Made by a program: the position numbers and the translations under genes
From: Knufia peltigerae
Taxonomy: Eukaryota > Ascomycota > Eurotiomycetes > Chaetothyriales > Trichomeriaceae
Assembly: GCA_030247855.1 (NCBI GenBank)
Contig: JAPDRN010000002.1
Coordinates: 248,001-312,000 of the forward strand
DNA: 64,000 bases
Reading direction: 5' to 3'
Notes under the pieces: generated by a model
What the model was told of the DNA's origin: nothing
Database searches by the model: none
The model's input: only the letters and a program-made list of their open reading frames with translations
Part shown: piece by piece, positions 55,601 to 64,000 of the stretch
Numbering within the stretch: the first letter of the stretch is position 1
Layout of the letters: each line of letters opens with the position of its first letter

Positions 55601-56500
55601 ATTGTAGTCAAGGTCTCAAACCCGGCAGCTCGACATGCAAGAACTGAGACGAATGACGACGGGAGGAAGATATTCGTCGGACAACTGCCGTTCAAAGCCA
55701 AAGCGGATGAGGTCGAAGAATTCTTCTCGCAATTCGGAACGCTGGAAAACATCCGAGTGCCTCAAGATCTAAATGCGCGAAATCGAATTCGTGGCATCGC
55801 ATTTCTTACTTTTGCGACTGCAGACCAAGCGCGAGCTGCACTTGCTATGCACGAGCATGAATTCATGGGGAGAAAGATCACCGTTTCACAGGTCGAAGAG
55901 AAAGGCCGTACTACCAAACAAGGTTCACGCTTTTCAAAGTCGCCGTCGGTACAGATCAACGGTGAAGACGGAGCCAACGCCTCCGCCAAAAAGGAAAGTT
56001 CTCCCATTGAAGATCGAAAACAGCGGACGGTTGCTATTGCCGATGTGCCTGACACTGTAAATGAGAGTCGAATAAAAGCCATGGCTGAAAAATGTGGTCC
56101 AGTGCGCAAGGTTGTTCTCAAGACGAACCACCAGGGTGCTCTGATCGAATTTGAGGGGATAGCCGACGCAGGCCGGGCAATGATGGAGCTAGACGGGCAT
56201 GAGATTGATCCTGGCCGACGAATCCGGGTCACAACCGAGGGTGAAATGCTCCGACAGAAAGCTGAGCACAAGGAGGAACAGTTCGCGAAGCGACCTGCCG
56301 CAGGTCGGTCTACAAACCCTTCAGTGCAAGGCCCTGTCCGGCGTCCGCAGCAGCCTGGTGGCCGAAAAGGTGGACATCTAGGCCAGAGATCTGCCTTTCT
56401 GGCCCAGATTGACCAGAAGAGCCGAATGGCGACAGACACAGCGCTACAGAATGGAAAGAGGACGAACGACGATTTCCGGAACATGCTGAAAAAGGAATGA
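52661..56500 (+). CDS. PRP24: U4/U6 snRNP assembly factor PRP24/SART3
   Basis: A single exon of 1279 residues. A Ser/Pro-rich disordered N-terminus is followed by half-a-TPR (HAT) repeats at about 180-780 (for example RLWITYGDWVLHCYKWAL and LWKQYLLTSEIAEVDF). Four RRMs follow, starting near 840 (SSILVRNLPGNVHENKIRQF), 911 (TLYITNYPATADDAFIRN), 1003 (KIFVGQLPFKAKADEVEEF) and 1122 (RTVAIADVPDTVNESRIK). The last residues, TNDDFRNMLKKE, match the LSm-interaction motif SNDDFR. HAT repeats, multiple RRMs and this C-terminal motif define SART3/Prp24, which anneals U4 and U6 snRNAs to recycle the spliceosome in the nucleus. Yeast Prp24 lacks the HAT region, so this is the longer, ancestral form. Confidence 0.93.
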   Translation: MDINSLLSPSETPRSNSLTPTSAESVKSPFKHVQRTHTGTGSQLAASSPLSRSILPPSSIPAHVRSPSQQPSHSSPLISPVPAATLSGHFSRSSSSQNIETLAELGSHSHPSKTTPPILSSHDSSDSQKSSAGLFPRLTSAGSTSNPRASFDIAMVETPQQVLRVDYSETSLSLESQERLAELVAYIQEMPSMYEAHKEIIKILHQGFVDHIYPSSSPNARRDPRTYELLSELRQARENFDKLFAVGEEQWLDWLQDESILAQTAEERVNVVDKCRRAVEEEHGSARLWITYGDWVLHCYKWALDPPTDIEGENGEAERLVGREVFDWKLVLDIWDKAIHSTKHDMAQSHEVWDKYMIVRFGDVGQKLSPADTASALDLFQARLRVPHAMWEQTFQSFSSFISANLPAEYETIMSATLRESSTAKEIFAERDTFESALRQAQDNADQALEYSTFDQYIVFERTEQEKVTKRRNIKGKRHIKVVENTEFDMVAALYARAVLRFPAVVTIWEAHFDYLVERSRSDLLPLLGRATKHCPWSGALWKQYLLTSEIAEVDFDETEKIKHKATSTGLLDAAGVDQALIIYDAWCGYLLRRTKRPEATEEDADVAEMGIRSSIEAVQSLASKQGSSPDFDSSFRLQRKYVEYLKSQGRFDNARAQFDDAVADFGKCYKFWLTFYEFELQKSVQMAFIQHGGGERLSTLWSAPFAVGVLKQGLQYPGLDEPEHLVDALLDHCEDCEDADELQHALGLARKVQKDVVERKRLEALQAENIALSSQKAEQQASSRTEDVANGLHIGKRKREDDIQETDNKKRNTTADEMQQSVEDTLGQDELLKRDREHSSILVRNLPGNVHENKIRQFFDSCGVVKHVKYLAEENSAVVEFEDADAAAFALSRDGREFEGAELSVVLNTGSTLYITNYPATADDAFIRNLLRPYGEIISVRFPSLQKNKRRRFCYVEFKLPSEARAATELDGKEVDGLQIVVKVSNPAARHARTETNDDGRKIFVGQLPFKAKADEVEEFFSQFGTLENIRVPQDLNARNRIRGIAFLTFATADQARAALAMHEHEFMGRKITVSQVEEKGRTTKQGSRFSKSPSVQINGEDGANASAKKESSPIEDRKQRTVAIADVPDTVNESRIKAMAEKCGPVRKVVLKTNHQGALIEFEGIADAGRAMMELDGHEIDPGRRIRVTTEGEMLRQKAEHKEEQFAKRPAAGRSTNPSVQGPVRRPQQPGGRKGGHLGQRSAFLAQIDQKSRMATDTALQNGKRTNDDFRNMLKKE

Positions 56501-57727
56501 GGGATCCCGGTGGTCGTGGCTCTTCTATGTATATGTTTGATTCTTGGTGGTTTGATCAAAACAATTGACACTCCGAGTCTGTATTATGGTAATGTTCAAA
56601 ACGCCATCTCGACGTGTGTAAGATTAGATCAAAATATAATACTCGTACGATTCTCATCAAACAGTCTCGAAAATGGTATTACTTCTACGAAACCACGAAC
56701 TCGATCGGGCGACGTTTACATGCCGATGTGACGGACGTTTCGAAAATATTTGAAGATCACTCTGGCTTTTTCATTTTGTCCGTCAATTCCGTAATGACGA
56801 CGGGCATTATGTACAGTGGTAGTCCAACCTCCCAAAACTGCCTTTGGACCCCGGCGCTCAACCAACAGCATTCCATTTTCTGCCTCGTCGACTTCTAAAT
56901 TATGGTACTCTCCTCGCCTTCCGTGTGTTGTCGGATCTTGGGGGGTTCTAGGCGCGTGTCGTGTCAACGTGCAACTTCCACGGAGACATAACATTCGTGT
57001 CCTGGGGAAATAGGAGGATATCGGTTTCGAAAGGGGCGTCGAGCGCAGAAAAGTGTCTTGCGTAACTGACCACTGGACATGTGCTCGTCGCCTGGTCATT
57101 CCCATTTGGAAGGAGAGCCGTCCTCTTCGCCCAAGGAAGGGGGGAAGAATTTTCCGTCGGAAACAGGGCCACGGGACATCATCTTGATCATCATACACAT
57201 GGCGTGTGTGCTCTCTGGCTGTAATAGTTTCCGCTTTCCGCAGAGTGATTTCCATCTGGACGATACCAAGATCCGCTCACTGGATGCTTCGGGTCGTCGA
57301 GCCACCAAGTCTCCCTGGTGTCTCATTCATCCCATGACGTTCTGAGGCTACAGCGGATCAGCCAGCCGTTTGTGTTTGTAGTTATCCACATTGGTTCAAC
57401 CCAAAAATTCGTCTTCGAGACCCGGTTGGCCGACACCCATACTTTGTACAGTCAGTTGCTGCTTGAAACGACGTAATTTGGGGGCAAGTCTCCGGGTTCT
57501 CAATTAGTCGAGATGGCGATTCCAAGACAGGATATCAGCGTGGGTCCAAGTCAAAACAGGTCACCCTTTCAGCGGAGATCCTGGATGAGATGGCGAGACA
57601 GAGGGAGCACATATCCCGATATGTGAGTGTACACAACAAAGCGTCTTTTTGGGTCGCAAAGAGTCCTTGCAGGAGAGAAAAGGATGACCCTGAGCAAGAA
57701 TAGACAATTCCAAACACACGCACAACC
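56501..57727. other. Convergent intergenic region
   Basis: About 1.23 kb between PRP24 and UTP15, which converge. A 179-codon minus-strand open frame at 56716-57255 has no motif and is probably chance. No repeat or RNA gene is recognised. Confidence 0.5.
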
Positions 57728-59329
57728 CTAACTCACGGTCACCGGGGTCAAAAGTTCCAGCATTCCCCTTGTCATTCCCGCCAGCTTCGCTCGGTTGACC
57801 TCATCTTGCACCTTTTCCCGCAATTTGTTGACTTGTCGAGTAAGAGCTTCGCTTTCAGCTAGGTGTTTGGAATACAAATCCATAATGGTCATGGAAACCT
57901 CGACGCAAAGTGGGACAAAGGTCGAATTCGACATGTTTTTCGAAACCCAACTCATGATAGGCTGGAGCTGTGTCTCATCGCGGCCTTCGAGAGCAGCGCG
58001 CAGTGCAGATCGATAGCGAAGGGTGTTGAGAGCTGTGACAATGGTGATTTTGTCGCCGGCCGACACAGCAAGGTCTAGAGCGCTGTTGAATCTGCCTTTG
58101 TGCAATTCTCGCTCCCAGGCGGCGATTTTCTTCGGCCTGCTGCGAACGTTGCCCTCGACGATGATATCAGCATCCTCGCCGGTGTAATCCCGACCTCGCA
58201 GCCGCCTCTCCAATCCTCTGGGGCGCTTCTTGGCTTGCTTTCTATCGTATTCGTCAATTTTGCCAGCCAACAACGCTTCCATTTGTTTCTGTCTCTCCCG
58301 CTCCTTCACCTTCTGCTCCCCAGAAAGTCGAGTCTTGATGCTTAATTGGCCCGTAGACATGCCCACTACGACATGCTTGTCTTCACGTGGAGTACCAGAT
58401 GAAACAACCTCCAAAGAGAGAATCGGTGAAGGATATTTAGAACCGGCGACGACATTCCAGCCGGTGGTCTCGAATACTTTCATATGTCCATCGAGACCTC
58501 CAGTGACGAGTCTCGTATTATTCGATGCCAATCGCAAGCACGTAACTGTCTTTTGGTGATTCCTGATCATGTGCAATGGTTTGCCTGCAACGATATCCAA
58601 CACCGCAATCTGATTGTCGGCGGAAGCGAGAAGCGTGGTCCCTGTTGGCATGCAGAGGACATCTTCAACAGGAGCGATGTGCTTGAAACTCATGACAGCT
58701 CCGTCGGGGGTACGCGGATCCCAGAGTCGCACGGTTTGATCATAACTCCCAGACACAATCAGGTTGCCAGATTGGCCGGGCAAGAACGAGCCGCTCCGTA
58801 CGTAGTCCTGGTGGCCGCGGAAGACTCCCACACTGCTCTCACTGGGAAGGTCCCATAGTCTCACAGTCCTGTCGTCGCCGCAACTCATGAGCGACGTACT
58901 CTCCCTTGGACTCCATCTCACATTGTGGACTGCCTGTTTCTGCTCCTTCCATGTTTTTAAAATCGCTCTCGAATTCACATCGAACACTTGAATTGTACCC
59001 GTCTCGTCTGCTGCTGCAAGGACACGCCCATCGTATCTGGCCTCGCCGCTGTAAGCTGTATCATCGAAGCGGGTAATGGTCTTGAGGAGTTTCCGGGTCT
59101 TTAGAGAATAGAGTTGAATCCTAGCACCGGTTGTCACAGCGAAGAAGTCTGGGGAGGATTGGGCAGAGGCGTGTGGTTCTGGCTGCGAGACGTGTGTGAT
59201 CGCATGCTTGGTTGGTGAGGGAATGTTCAGCGGCGACTTGAAAGACCGCCAGTATTTCTGTTCTGGTGTGAGAGATGACGGCCGCGAAGGCAGTTTGACC
59301 TGGGCGATCGGCTGCACATCAGCAGCCAT
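57728..59329 (-). CDS. UTP15: U3 snoRNP small-subunit processome protein UTP15
   Basis: A single exon of 533 residues. A WD40 propeller fills about residues 50-330, with clear repeats ending in GDDRTVRLWDLP, GSYDQTVRLWDPR and GGLDGHMKVFETT. After a basic linker (KQAKKRPRGLERRLRGRDY), the UTP15 C-terminal domain occupies about 385-530, with RFNSALDLAVSAGDKITIVT, ALNTLRYRSALRAALEGR and ending KLAGMTRGMLELL. This WD40 plus UTP15_C order is diagnostic. The protein is part of the t-UTP complex in the nucleolus, needed for pre-rRNA transcription and 18S rRNA processing. It is full length. The start ATG at 59329 gives the usual QVKLPSRPSSLTPEQKYWRS N-terminus. Confidence 0.95.
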   Translation of the reverse strand: MAADVQPIAQVKLPSRPSSLTPEQKYWRSFKSPLNIPSPTKHAITHVSQPEPHASAQSSPDFFAVTTGARIQLYSLKTRKLLKTITRFDDTAYSGEARYDGRVLAAADETGTIQVFDVNSRAILKTWKEQKQAVHNVRWSPRESTSLMSCGDDRTVRLWDLPSESSVGVFRGHQDYVRSGSFLPGQSGNLIVSGSYDQTVRLWDPRTPDGAVMSFKHIAPVEDVLCMPTGTTLLASADNQIAVLDIVAGKPLHMIRNHQKTVTCLRLASNNTRLVTGGLDGHMKVFETTGWNVVAGSKYPSPILSLEVVSSGTPREDKHVVVGMSTGQLSIKTRLSGEQKVKERERQKQMEALLAGKIDEYDRKQAKKRPRGLERRLRGRDYTGEDADIIVEGNVRSRPKKIAAWERELHKGRFNSALDLAVSAGDKITIVTALNTLRYRSALRAALEGRDETQLQPIMSWVSKNMSNSTFVPLCVEVSMTIMDLYSKHLAESEALTRQVNKLREKVQDEVNRAKLAGMTRGMLELLTPVTVS

Positions 59330-60405
59330 TGTGAATTAACAGGTGGCTCAAAACCACTTGGTTGAGATGGAGAGCGTTTTTTTTGCGCGAGGATGTTGTG
59401 CAAACGCAGGGAAATTTTTTGGATGGATCTTATCTTATCTGTGGCTACGGTGGACCAAGCATCCACACCTCGCCATCAACATCGCGACGTCGCGTCTTTT
59501 CCTGTACTACGTGCCACCTTCATGCCTTTTCGTTTTGGCAAAAAGCGGCCTTCTCTCAGGCTGCCCAACTTGCAGGAATGGCTTCTGTGCTAAGTCTACC
59601 TTGTCTGGACAAGGTCTTTTCTGTCCAGTGTTGGAGCGCAGCAGCTCCCTTACAGTCACCTTACAGACAACTGCTTGGTCATCTTCACGAAAATGAACCT
59701 CAGATGTCTTGCAAAAAGAACTATAACTTTCATTTAAGTGTGCTCTATTGAGGTCTGGATCTTCATCACCAATGGCAAGTTGTTGGAACAAGTCATGTAT
59801 GCTCACAAAGACCGAACTGGGGTACACTTACGAGACACAGGCATGTTCTTGCTGCAAACTTAACCCTGAGCATAGCTCCGCTGAAACACGACAATTACCA
59901 TCGAGATTTATCCCCGAATAAGAGTCCACGAAGTACCTTCGAAGGTATCTTCAAGTGGACAAGCCCACATACCTACGATGGAGAGTCTTCCTTGTTATCT
60001 TACCATATAGCAAAGTCGTTGAGAATGGATCTGCCGCTGTTAGCGGGATCAATGCTCTCGACCCTTGAGCATCGCAGCTGTCCTCAATCATGTTCATATG
60101 CTTAGGGCGGGTTTTCAAAGCGATTAGGACAATGTGGTTACAGTTTTGCGGTCGCTCCAAGTTCACGGTACAGTGAAGTTGATATAGCCACACTGATATA
60201 CTCCGTATCACTGCTATGTCACTTTGAAGTGAAGTATTTGAAAACAAGGCGACCTGGGTATTGCTCCCCCTGCCAACCAGACCATTCTCGACTTGTTCGC
60301 CACTTCTTCCGCTTGTACAATTGAAAAGAATTTAATCTCGTTGCTTTCGGTACGATCAGAGAGCGTTTGGAAAGCTTCGGCGGAATGCCCTGCATCGTTT
60401 ACAAG
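59330..60405. other. Divergent intergenic region
   Basis: About 1.08 kb between UTP15 (-) and the protease gene (+). One exact TACTCCGTA is at 60199-60207. Open frames are short and unrecognised. Confidence 0.5.
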
Positions 60406-61948
60406 ATGAATCCCCTGGCGATATTGCTCCTGTGAGTTGCGCGCGACTTTCTCGCTCTCATCTCTCACCGGTTCTCGCCCAGTTGACAGAGATATCCAAG
60501 ACTTTCATGATCTCGTCCTTAGAACTATCTTCACGGGCTTTTGCTATACAATAGGCTGACTATTCAATTCTCTACTTAGCTTCTCGCTACTATTCTCGTT
60601 ACTGATTCTGCCATTCCCCGTCGAAAGCCGCGGTGTTGAGCTGATCCCTGCTTATCGCAATCCAAACTACCGTGCCAATGCCACCAAAGCACTCCTGCAC
60701 GCCTACCACAGATATGGCATCATACCTTTGGCTGGCCCGTACCATCGGAATGAAAACAACGTCCTCCTCAAGCGACAGAAGAATGGATCGTCTACCGCAG
60801 TGTAAGGTTGCCGCCAAAGACCCCATGCCTTGCTAACTCTCCTGGTACAGGCTCGCAGACGACTACATCAACGACTTGTTTTATACTTGTCCAGTACTCA
60901 TCGGCACTCCACCACAGGCTCTTTCAATGGTGAGTCAGAGTTATCTGGATACCCGACCTGTAAGCTGACAAGATAGAACTTCGACACCGGCTCTGCAGAC
61001 ACGTGGGTATGGTCGACCACTATTCTTGGACTCGAGAAGAATTACAACGCGACGGTCTTCAATCCTACACTCTCGTCCACCTTTCGAAATATGTCGGGAA
61101 GTTTTTTCTTCGTCTCGTACGGCGACTCTTCTTGGGTCAATGGAATAGTTGGAACAGACACTCTCAGAGTTGGAAACATTGCAATAGAAAATCAGGCGGT
61201 CGAACTGGCAACTGCATTGGCCTTTTCATTCAAGACTTTGACGACGATGAACGGGTTCTTGGGTCTCTCGTTTACCAATCTCAACAAAGTCAAACCCCAT
61301 CCAGTCTTGACCCCCGTCGAGAACATGGCGCTTCAACAAGCTATTCCGGCGAAACAACAACTCTTCACAGCCTACTTGGGATCATACAAGGACGCGAAGG
61401 ATCCTGACCAGGGTAGATCTTTCTACACGTTCGGTGGCATCAATCAAGCTCTTGTGCCACCGGGACAAGAACCTCGGTACACGAGTGTCAACGATACTGT
61501 GGGACGTTGGATGATCAGCTCGCCGTCTGTTATCATCAACGGCCAGGAATTGGATCTGCCACATAACGAAGCTCTCGTGGACACCGGGACTACACTGATG
61601 TTCGTCAAGGAAGAGGTCTGCAGAGCGTTCTACGGGCAAATTCCAGGCGCTGTCTTCTCAGAAACGGATGGTCAATGGATTTTCCCAACGCAAATCCCAA
61701 CCAATCTGTTGCCGAATTTATCGGTTGCTGTGGGAGATTTTCAAGTGGCCATCAACAAGGAACAATTTGCTTTTGCCCCGAGCGGACAAGCAAACATGAC
61801 TGTAGGGGCGATCCAGTCTCGGATCAGTTCATCCTTTGACATATTTGGAATTCCTTTTTTTCAAAACGTCTACGCCATCTTCGACGTTGGCCGAAGACGG
61901 TTCGGAGTGGTCAAACGTATTGATCCTACACCCAATGGCCCTGCGTGA
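60406..61948 (+). CDS. Secreted pepsin-like aspartic protease
   Basis: Four exons (60406-60431, 60580-60801, 60851-60929, 60977-61948) encode 432 residues. Exon 1 is only 26 nt; joined to exon 2 it forms the signal peptide MNPLAILLLFSLLFSLLLIL and keeps frame, which is why I chose it although the first intron (148 bp) is long. A propeptide with KRQ (possible kexin site) follows. The two catalytic aspartates are intact: Asp112 in NFDTGSADTWVW and Asp311 in LVDTGTTLMF. Several N-glycosylation sites are present (NYNAT, NMSGS). This is a peptidase family A1 enzyme, secreted or wall-bound and active at acid pH. It has no Ser/Thr-rich tail or GPI signal, so it is probably not a yapsin. Confidence 0.88.
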
Positions 61949-62727
61949 GACTCAGCAAAGGGCTGGCTCGAAGCAACCTAGCAGTTGACGTCCTTCTGGC
62001 GACAGTCGCAGAAGTGATATGGACGATCAACACGATCAAAAGGCGTACCTAGGCATCCTAGAGTAGAGTCAATGCAGCGTATTTCCATGAAATCATTCTA
62101 GTAGTTCGTCATTGTAGTCATGGATTTGTCCTTTAGCACTCATTCAACATGCATAGACTAAAAGGTAGTTCTGGGTCACTTAGAATACGATTTGATTGAT
62201 GCCCAACGGTTGAGCGTGGATGTTGTATTTGTTTTTATTTGCTAAAAAAAGAACAAAAAATCTGGCGGCCTTGCAGTTCGAACCCAGATCACACTCTAAC
62301 CATCGCCTCCCAGTGCCTCCTTGAACAAGGGTGAAAAAGCAAAAAGAAAAAAAACAATTGCTCGCAGTCGAGCATTTGCGAAATATGATGTCCAAAGATT
62401 GATAAATGGAGCATGTTGGGCGTAGCCACGGCCATCTCTGGTAAAAGGCAAGAAATGGATTCTGCAATAGCTCGTCCCGCTCCAACTCACTTTTTGAGTG
62501 GTATTAAAATATATTCTGGAATTTTTTCCTTCGGACACGTGATGAACAAATTCTCCACAGTCTGAACCATCCCCCCCCCCGCATTCGTCATTGCTCTTGG
62601 GCTGATCAACCAAGACCCTCGTTACTTTCCTTACCTCCACAAGATACGGAGCTCGCACTCATACAGTGTTGACTTTTGCTACGCTCACATTCTTCCGCAC
62701 ATCGTACGACTTCTGCCTCTTCCCCAA
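61949..62727. other. Intergenic region
   Basis: About 780 bp. On the minus strand a GGTTCGAAC word near 62280 is followed by T runs, like the 3' half of a tRNA gene, but no cloverleaf or 5' half can be made. No gene is recognised. Confidence 0.5.
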
Positions 62728-63353
62728 ATGAGCAAAATGGCCGCTTGTATTTTTTGCAAGATAGTCAAGGGTATGTATACGCGGTCCATCGAAGGAAACG
62801 ACGCTCCAATATCTTTCTGTAACAAGACTAACCGCCGTTATTGTCTGGTAAACAACAGGTGATATCCCTTCGTTCAAACTCTTCGAATCAGACAAGGTCC
62901 TGGCATTTTTGGACATTCAACCACTGAGCAAGGGACATGCTGTATGAAGCCTACCTACCCTATGCTCCTCTCGAGGGCCCTGTGTGGGCGCCAAATAAAA
63001 AAAAGAGAAAACAAACACAGAAGTAACATCCTGGGTGAACTGGCATACTGACAGCAATTTCCCTCCAGCTCGTCATCCCTAAGCACCACGGCGCGAAATT
63101 GGTCGACATCCCGGACGACTCCCTCACCGAACTCCTCCCCGTGGTGAAGAAGTTGGCGGTCGCCAGCGGGGCCGAAAACTACAACGTCTTACAAAACAAC
63201 GGCCGGTTGGCTCACCAAGAGGTCGACCACGTCCATTTCCATATGATCCCCAAACCCAACGAGACCGAGGGTCTGGGGATCGGTTGGCCGGCCACGGCCA
63301 CGGACATGGAGGCGTTGAAGAAGCTGCACGCCGATCTCAAGGCGAAGATGTAA
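62728..63353 (+). CDS. HNT1: HIT family nucleotide hydrolase (HINT/Hnt1)
   Basis: Three exons (62728-62770, 62859-62941, 63069-63353) encode 136 residues. Residues from CIFCKIVKGDIPSFKLFESD to LSKGHALVIPKHHGA are the standard HINT N-terminal half; both junctions fall inside conserved motifs and restore them. The histidine triad is HVHFHM at residues 96-101, preceded by QNNGRLAHQEVDH. HINT proteins hydrolyse adenosine 5'-monophosphoramidate and related AMP-lysine adducts in the cytosol and nucleus. Length and motifs are normal. The gene ends in an A-rich tail after the TAA. Confidence 0.93.
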
Positions 63354-64000
63354 AAAAAAAGAACAGAAGCAGTGACAAGAAGAACAACGGCGACAAAGTC
63401 ATGATGATCAGGTACCTACTTGATCAGTGATACTGTACATACCGTGGCCATCAAGAAAAAGATAGACTCTTGCCATGCATATATACAATCATTTGCACAA
63501 CCCAACCTTGTTCCCGTAACAACTTGTGCACTGTCAGGAGATTCCCAGGAGAAGAAAGGGACTTGGTTACGATCTATCTAATCCACACAGAATAGCACCG
63601 AGGCTTTCGGATCGTTCAGCCCTTGTGACTGCGTACGGCCTAGTAGCAGCCCGACAGGTGAAATCACAACATGAATACGGGGGTCCGGTCTACACATGTG
63701 GAACTAGGAGGGAGACGTACGAGCCAGATCGAAGCTCTTGATGGTTGACATGATATAAGCTCATGGTTGGCCATGAGGGTTTCATCTCAGACATCTACAG
63801 CGATATTCATTCTCTGTTTCTTTGATATGTGGAATCTTGACTGCACTATTCCACATCATATTGACATGCTTCTCCAAAAAGAATTATATGGGAGATGGAA
63901 TGCCCCAAAGCAGCCATCCTATTTGTCTTGCAGATCACTGCAGGCACATCGAGGTTAGAGAATAAGGTGCAGCCGAGCTCATATATGTGAGATGTGGCAG
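63354..64000. other. Right edge, no gene recognised
   Basis: About 650 bp downstream of HNT1. Short open frames have no motif. The next gene presumably starts beyond the window. Confidence 0.5.

Noticed and set aside
62260..62345. tRNA-like sequence on the minus strand with GGTTCGAAC and T runs
   Set aside because: The T-stem does not pair, no matching acceptor stem exists and the A-box lies too close. At most it is a fragment.

Overview
The window looks like nuclear DNA of a filamentous ascomycete (Pezizomycotina, possibly Eurotiomycetes; the order is a guess). The signs are many short introns (47-148 bp) with GT..AG ends and CTGAC/CTAAC branch sites, Zn2Cys6 regulators, a CYP505-type fused P450, fungal MFS transporters and a fungal Ser/Ala-rich wall protein. 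I support 25 protein-coding genes. Most exon boundaries were set by hand so that reading frame and family motifs stay continuous. I found no convincing tRNA, rRNA, transposon or CRISPR array.

Layout. 0-10 kb: a DUF7702-type membrane protein (-), a Zn2Cys6 regulator (+), the AP-endonuclease APN2 (+), a DJ-1/PfpI protein (+) and a flavodoxin-fold quinone reductase (-). 10.4-26.8 kb: eight adjacent genes that look like one catabolic cluster for small sugar acids. They are an aldo-keto reductase (-), an MFS sugar/acid transporter (-), a cytosolic sialidase-like beta-propeller (+), a DHDPS/NAL-family aldolase (-), a Zn2Cys6 regulator (+), a DenD-like D-erythronate dehydrogenase (-), a DUF1537 four-carbon-acid-sugar kinase fused in frame to a second aldo-keto reductase (-), and a cytochrome b5/FMN 2-hydroxyacid dehydrogenase (+). 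Three divergent promoter pairs and a 33-bp convergent spacing fit a co-regulated unit. 27.9-34.4 kb: an OCH1-like glycosyltransferase, an ABHD13/BEM46-like hydrolase and a DHA1-type MFS transporter. 35.5-38.7 kb: a large secreted Ser/Ala-rich wall protein with a duplicated Cys module, followed by about 4 kb without recognisable genes. 42.7-50.5 kb: an FAD monooxygenase, a four-TM SUR7/claudin-like protein and a self-sufficient CYP505. 50.6-63.4 kb: mainly core genes, namely mitochondrial ribosomal protein uL22m, PRP24/SART3 and UTP15, then a secreted pepsin-like protease and the HIT protein HNT1.

How the cluster could work (inference). The transporter imports a sugar acid. DenD oxidises a four-carbon aldonate at C2. 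The DUF1537 kinase phosphorylates the resulting keto-acid, and its fused reductase handles an aldehyde or keto intermediate. The aldolase releases pyruvate and an aldehyde, which the other reductase reduces. The FMN enzyme oxidises a 2-hydroxy acid. The isomerase and decarboxylase of the bacterial route (OtnI, OtnC) are not in the window. The fused kinase-reductase and the cluster around it are the most novel features I see.
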